DNA from: Carboxydothermus pertinax
GTDB taxonomy: Bacteria; Bacillota; Z-2901; Carboxydothermales; Carboxydothermaceae
Assembly: GCF_001950255.1 (NCBI RefSeq)
Contig: NZ_BDJK01000011.1
Coordinates: 20,142-84,141 of the forward strand
DNA: 64,000 nt
Direction: 5' to 3'
Part shown: in pieces, positions 61,218 to 64,000 of the stretch
Numbering within the stretch: the first letter of the stretch is position 1
Layout: every line of letters begins with the position of its first letter
Position numbers and translations under genes: made by a program
The notes under the pieces: generated by a model
What the model was told of the DNA's origin: nothing
Database searches by the model: none
The model's input: only the letters and a program-made list of their open reading frames with translations

Positions 61218-61454
61218 TTAAAAAGGTATGTCCTCGTCAATTTCCTCCAGCGTAACTTCACCGGTTTCCTCTTCTTGCACTTCTACCAATTTTAACTCTA
61301 ACTCTTTGAGCTTATCACTACAAAAGCGGTGTAATTTTAAACCTTCCTCAAAAAGAGCCAAACTTTCTTCTAAACCTACATTGCCGCGTTCCAAACGCTC
61401 CACAATTTCATTTAATCGATTCATCGCCTCTTCAAAGGTCATCGTTTTCATCAC
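61218..61454 (-). CDS. xseB: Exodeoxyribonuclease VII small subunit
   Basis: XseB is the small subunit of exonuclease VII. The 78-residue protein has TFEEAMNRLNEIVERLERGNVGLEESLALFEEGL, given here as a region, the family core. Its start overlaps xseA by 23 bases; an ATG at 61442 is also possible. Confidence 0.92.
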   Translation of the reverse strand: MMKTMTFEEAMNRLNEIVERLERGNVGLEESLALFEEGLKLHRFCSDKLKELELKLVEVQEEETGEVTLEEIDEDIPF

Positions 61455-62850
61455 CCTTTATTATATTTTTATCCAGGGTCTTAGCCAAGGCTTCGCCATC
61501 GGAAAATTTAACTTTAAATAGTTCGGGCAATCCCTTAATCGATGTAATTACCTTACCATCAAGAGTAAAAATTGCCGCATATCCCCGATTCAGGACGTTT
61601 AAAGGATTCAATAGCTTTAATTTTTCCTCGTAAGAAGATATAACCAAGTTATAATGAGAGGCTGCGTTTTTTAGAGCTGCTTTTAATCTTAAATTATATT
61701 GCTCTAAATCCTTTTGGCTACTCTTTAATATTTCCTGACTTTTTAAAATAAGCCTACCCTTTAACTCACAGAGCTTTTCCTGCTGCTGCCGGTAGCGGAT
61801 TTTCGGCGAGAGAAGAAAAAGTTTTTCCCGCAAAAAACTCAAGCGGTTTTTTTCTTGCCAAAAGAAAGTTTGAAAGCTTTTTAAAAGTCTTGTAAAACTT
61901 TCCGCCACTTCCCGGCTTTTATCGGTAATAAGTTTTTCAAAGGCCCGCATTAATCTTTTTTCGTTATGTTCCAAGTTTTTTTGCTCCTGTTTTAAATAAT
62001 TACTTAAAGCTTTCAACATATTAATCCGGTGTTTTTCTAACGTACCCCAAATTTCCAGTAAATTAGGCGTAGCTTCTACTGCTGCTCCCGTTGGTGTCGG
62101 TGCCCGCCGGTCGGCAACCATATCGGCAATAGAAAAATCCGTTTCATGCCCTATTCCAGTAACAATTGGAATATTTGAAGCATAGATAGCATCAGCAACG
62201 GTTTCTTCATTAAAGGCCGACAATTCCTCAAAACTTCCGCCACCTCTTGCTAAAATAATTATCTCACATAAATTAAGTCGGTTTAATAAGTTGATAGCTT
62301 TAATAATCTGCCCGGGCGCTTCTTCCCCTTGAACAGTGACCGGAACTAAATATAAAGTTGCTTTGGGCCAGCGTTTTTTTATGGTAGTTAAAATATCCCG
62401 AATAGCTGCCCCCGTTTTTGATGTTATAATTCCTATTTTTTCGGGATATCGGGGCAGGCTCTTTTTTCGCCCTTCATCAAAATATCCTTTTTCCTTAAGT
62501 TTTTCTTTGGTTTGTTCGAACTTTAAGTAGAGAGCCCCAAGACCTAAAGGCTCTATGTGCTCCGCATATAACTGGTATAACCCCCGCCTTTTAAATACTG
62601 CAACTCGTCCAAATACTACTACCTTTTGTCCATCTTGAGGAACAAAAGGCAGAGCCGAGGCTCGCCCTTTGTACATGACGCCCTTTAGCTCTGCCTTTTC
62701 GTCTTTTAAGGTAAAGTACAAATGTCCCTGGGAAAACTTGCAGTTGGAAAGCTCCCCTTCTACTGCTACCTGGTTTAAAAATTCATCTTTCTCAAATTTT
62801 TCGGCAATGTAGTCCGTTAAAATTGATACCGAAACAATAAATAAACCCAT
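61432..62850 (-). CDS. xseA: Exodeoxyribonuclease VII large subunit
   Basis: XseA is the catalytic subunit, which degrades single-stranded DNA. The 472-residue protein has an N-terminal OB fold, then [50 protein letters not shown]-like motifs (each under 20 residues here), and long coiled coils. The ribosome site is GAGGT, 12 bases from the ATG, so the start is less certain. Confidence 0.95.
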   Translation of the reverse strand: [472 protein letters not shown]

Positions 62851-62938
62851 TTATCTAACCGACCTCTTTACCGCTTTTAAAATATTGTAACTAAGCATTT
62901 TAAAAATTCTTTTTTTCGCTGCCGGATTGGTAGGGCAC

Positions 62939-64000
<1,062 letters not shown>

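Overview
The window looks like a chromosomal segment of an anaerobic, probably thermophilic, endospore-forming Firmicute of the class Clostridia. Gene order and content resemble Carboxydothermus and its Thermoanaerobacterales relatives; that placement is inferred from recall, not from a search. Evidence includes about 15 sporulation or germination genes, an ispH-rpsA fusion, a spo0A-steAB cluster, an acyl-CoA-dehydratase-type activase cluster, and an OLE (ornate large extremophilic) RNA locus. Nearly everything is on the minus strand; only two small genes (19180-19680 and 44413-44787) lie on the plus strand. Both window edges cut genes: an IS256-type transposase at the left and a glutamate synthase small-subunit-like flavoprotein at the right.

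Layout, left to right (transcription runs right to left). 1-767: end of an IS256-family element with a frame-broken transposase. 884-9485: spoIVA, gpsA, plsY, der, a PDZ/radical-SAM protein, two small DUF3189-type genes, spoIIP and a DUF1614 membrane protein. 9562-17374: an aromatic/lipid/isoprenoid block (ispH-rpsA, plsC, cmk, aroA, hisC, aroF, trpG, aroH and a HutP-like protein). 17442-22173: a BaiN-like flavoprotein, unknown genes, rluB, a PAP2 phosphatase and spmBA. 22271-28860: gerW, a DUF2953 gene, scpBA, trpS, a site-2 protease and a DHH-CBS-tRNA nucleotidyltransferase fusion. 28933-34779: a GerAB-type permease, lysA under a lysine riboswitch, and a three-gene activase cluster. 34830-42508: spoVAEDC, a dodecin, sigF-spoIIAB-spoIIAA, dacF, deoB, xerD and spoIIM. 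42558-46797: poorly characterised genes, a small ferredoxin, an HD-GYP protein and a gene remnant. 46856-54847: a MraY-like transferase, a glycosyltransferase, steB-like and steA-like genes, spo0A, spoIVB, recN and argR. 54844-64000: a methyltransferase, nadK, tlyA, dxs, oapA, the OLE RNA, ispA, xseB, xseA and the flavoprotein.

How it fits together. The commitment regulators (spo0A, and the spoIIA operon encoding SigF with its anti- and anti-anti-sigma factors) each have a sequence matching the sigma-H promoter consensus. Several later sporulation genes (dacF, gerAB-like, spoIIM) have candidate forespore or mother-cell promoters placed inside a hairpin. In those hairpins the 3' arm holds or adjoins the Shine-Dalgarno sequence, and the promoter would start transcription after the 5' arm. 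Read-through RNA would therefore fold and mask the ribosome site, while stage-specific RNA would not. spoIVA and spoIVB have similar inverted repeats but no clear promoter. The isoprenoid genes ispH, dxs and ispA sit in two blocks, the second containing the OLE RNA and its membrane partner OapA.

The strongest points for a second look are the OLE RNA-OapA locus with its own sigma-A-like promoter, the hairpin-masked ribosome sites on sporulation genes, and the uncharacterised activase cluster. No CRISPR array, rRNA or tRNA gene was seen.
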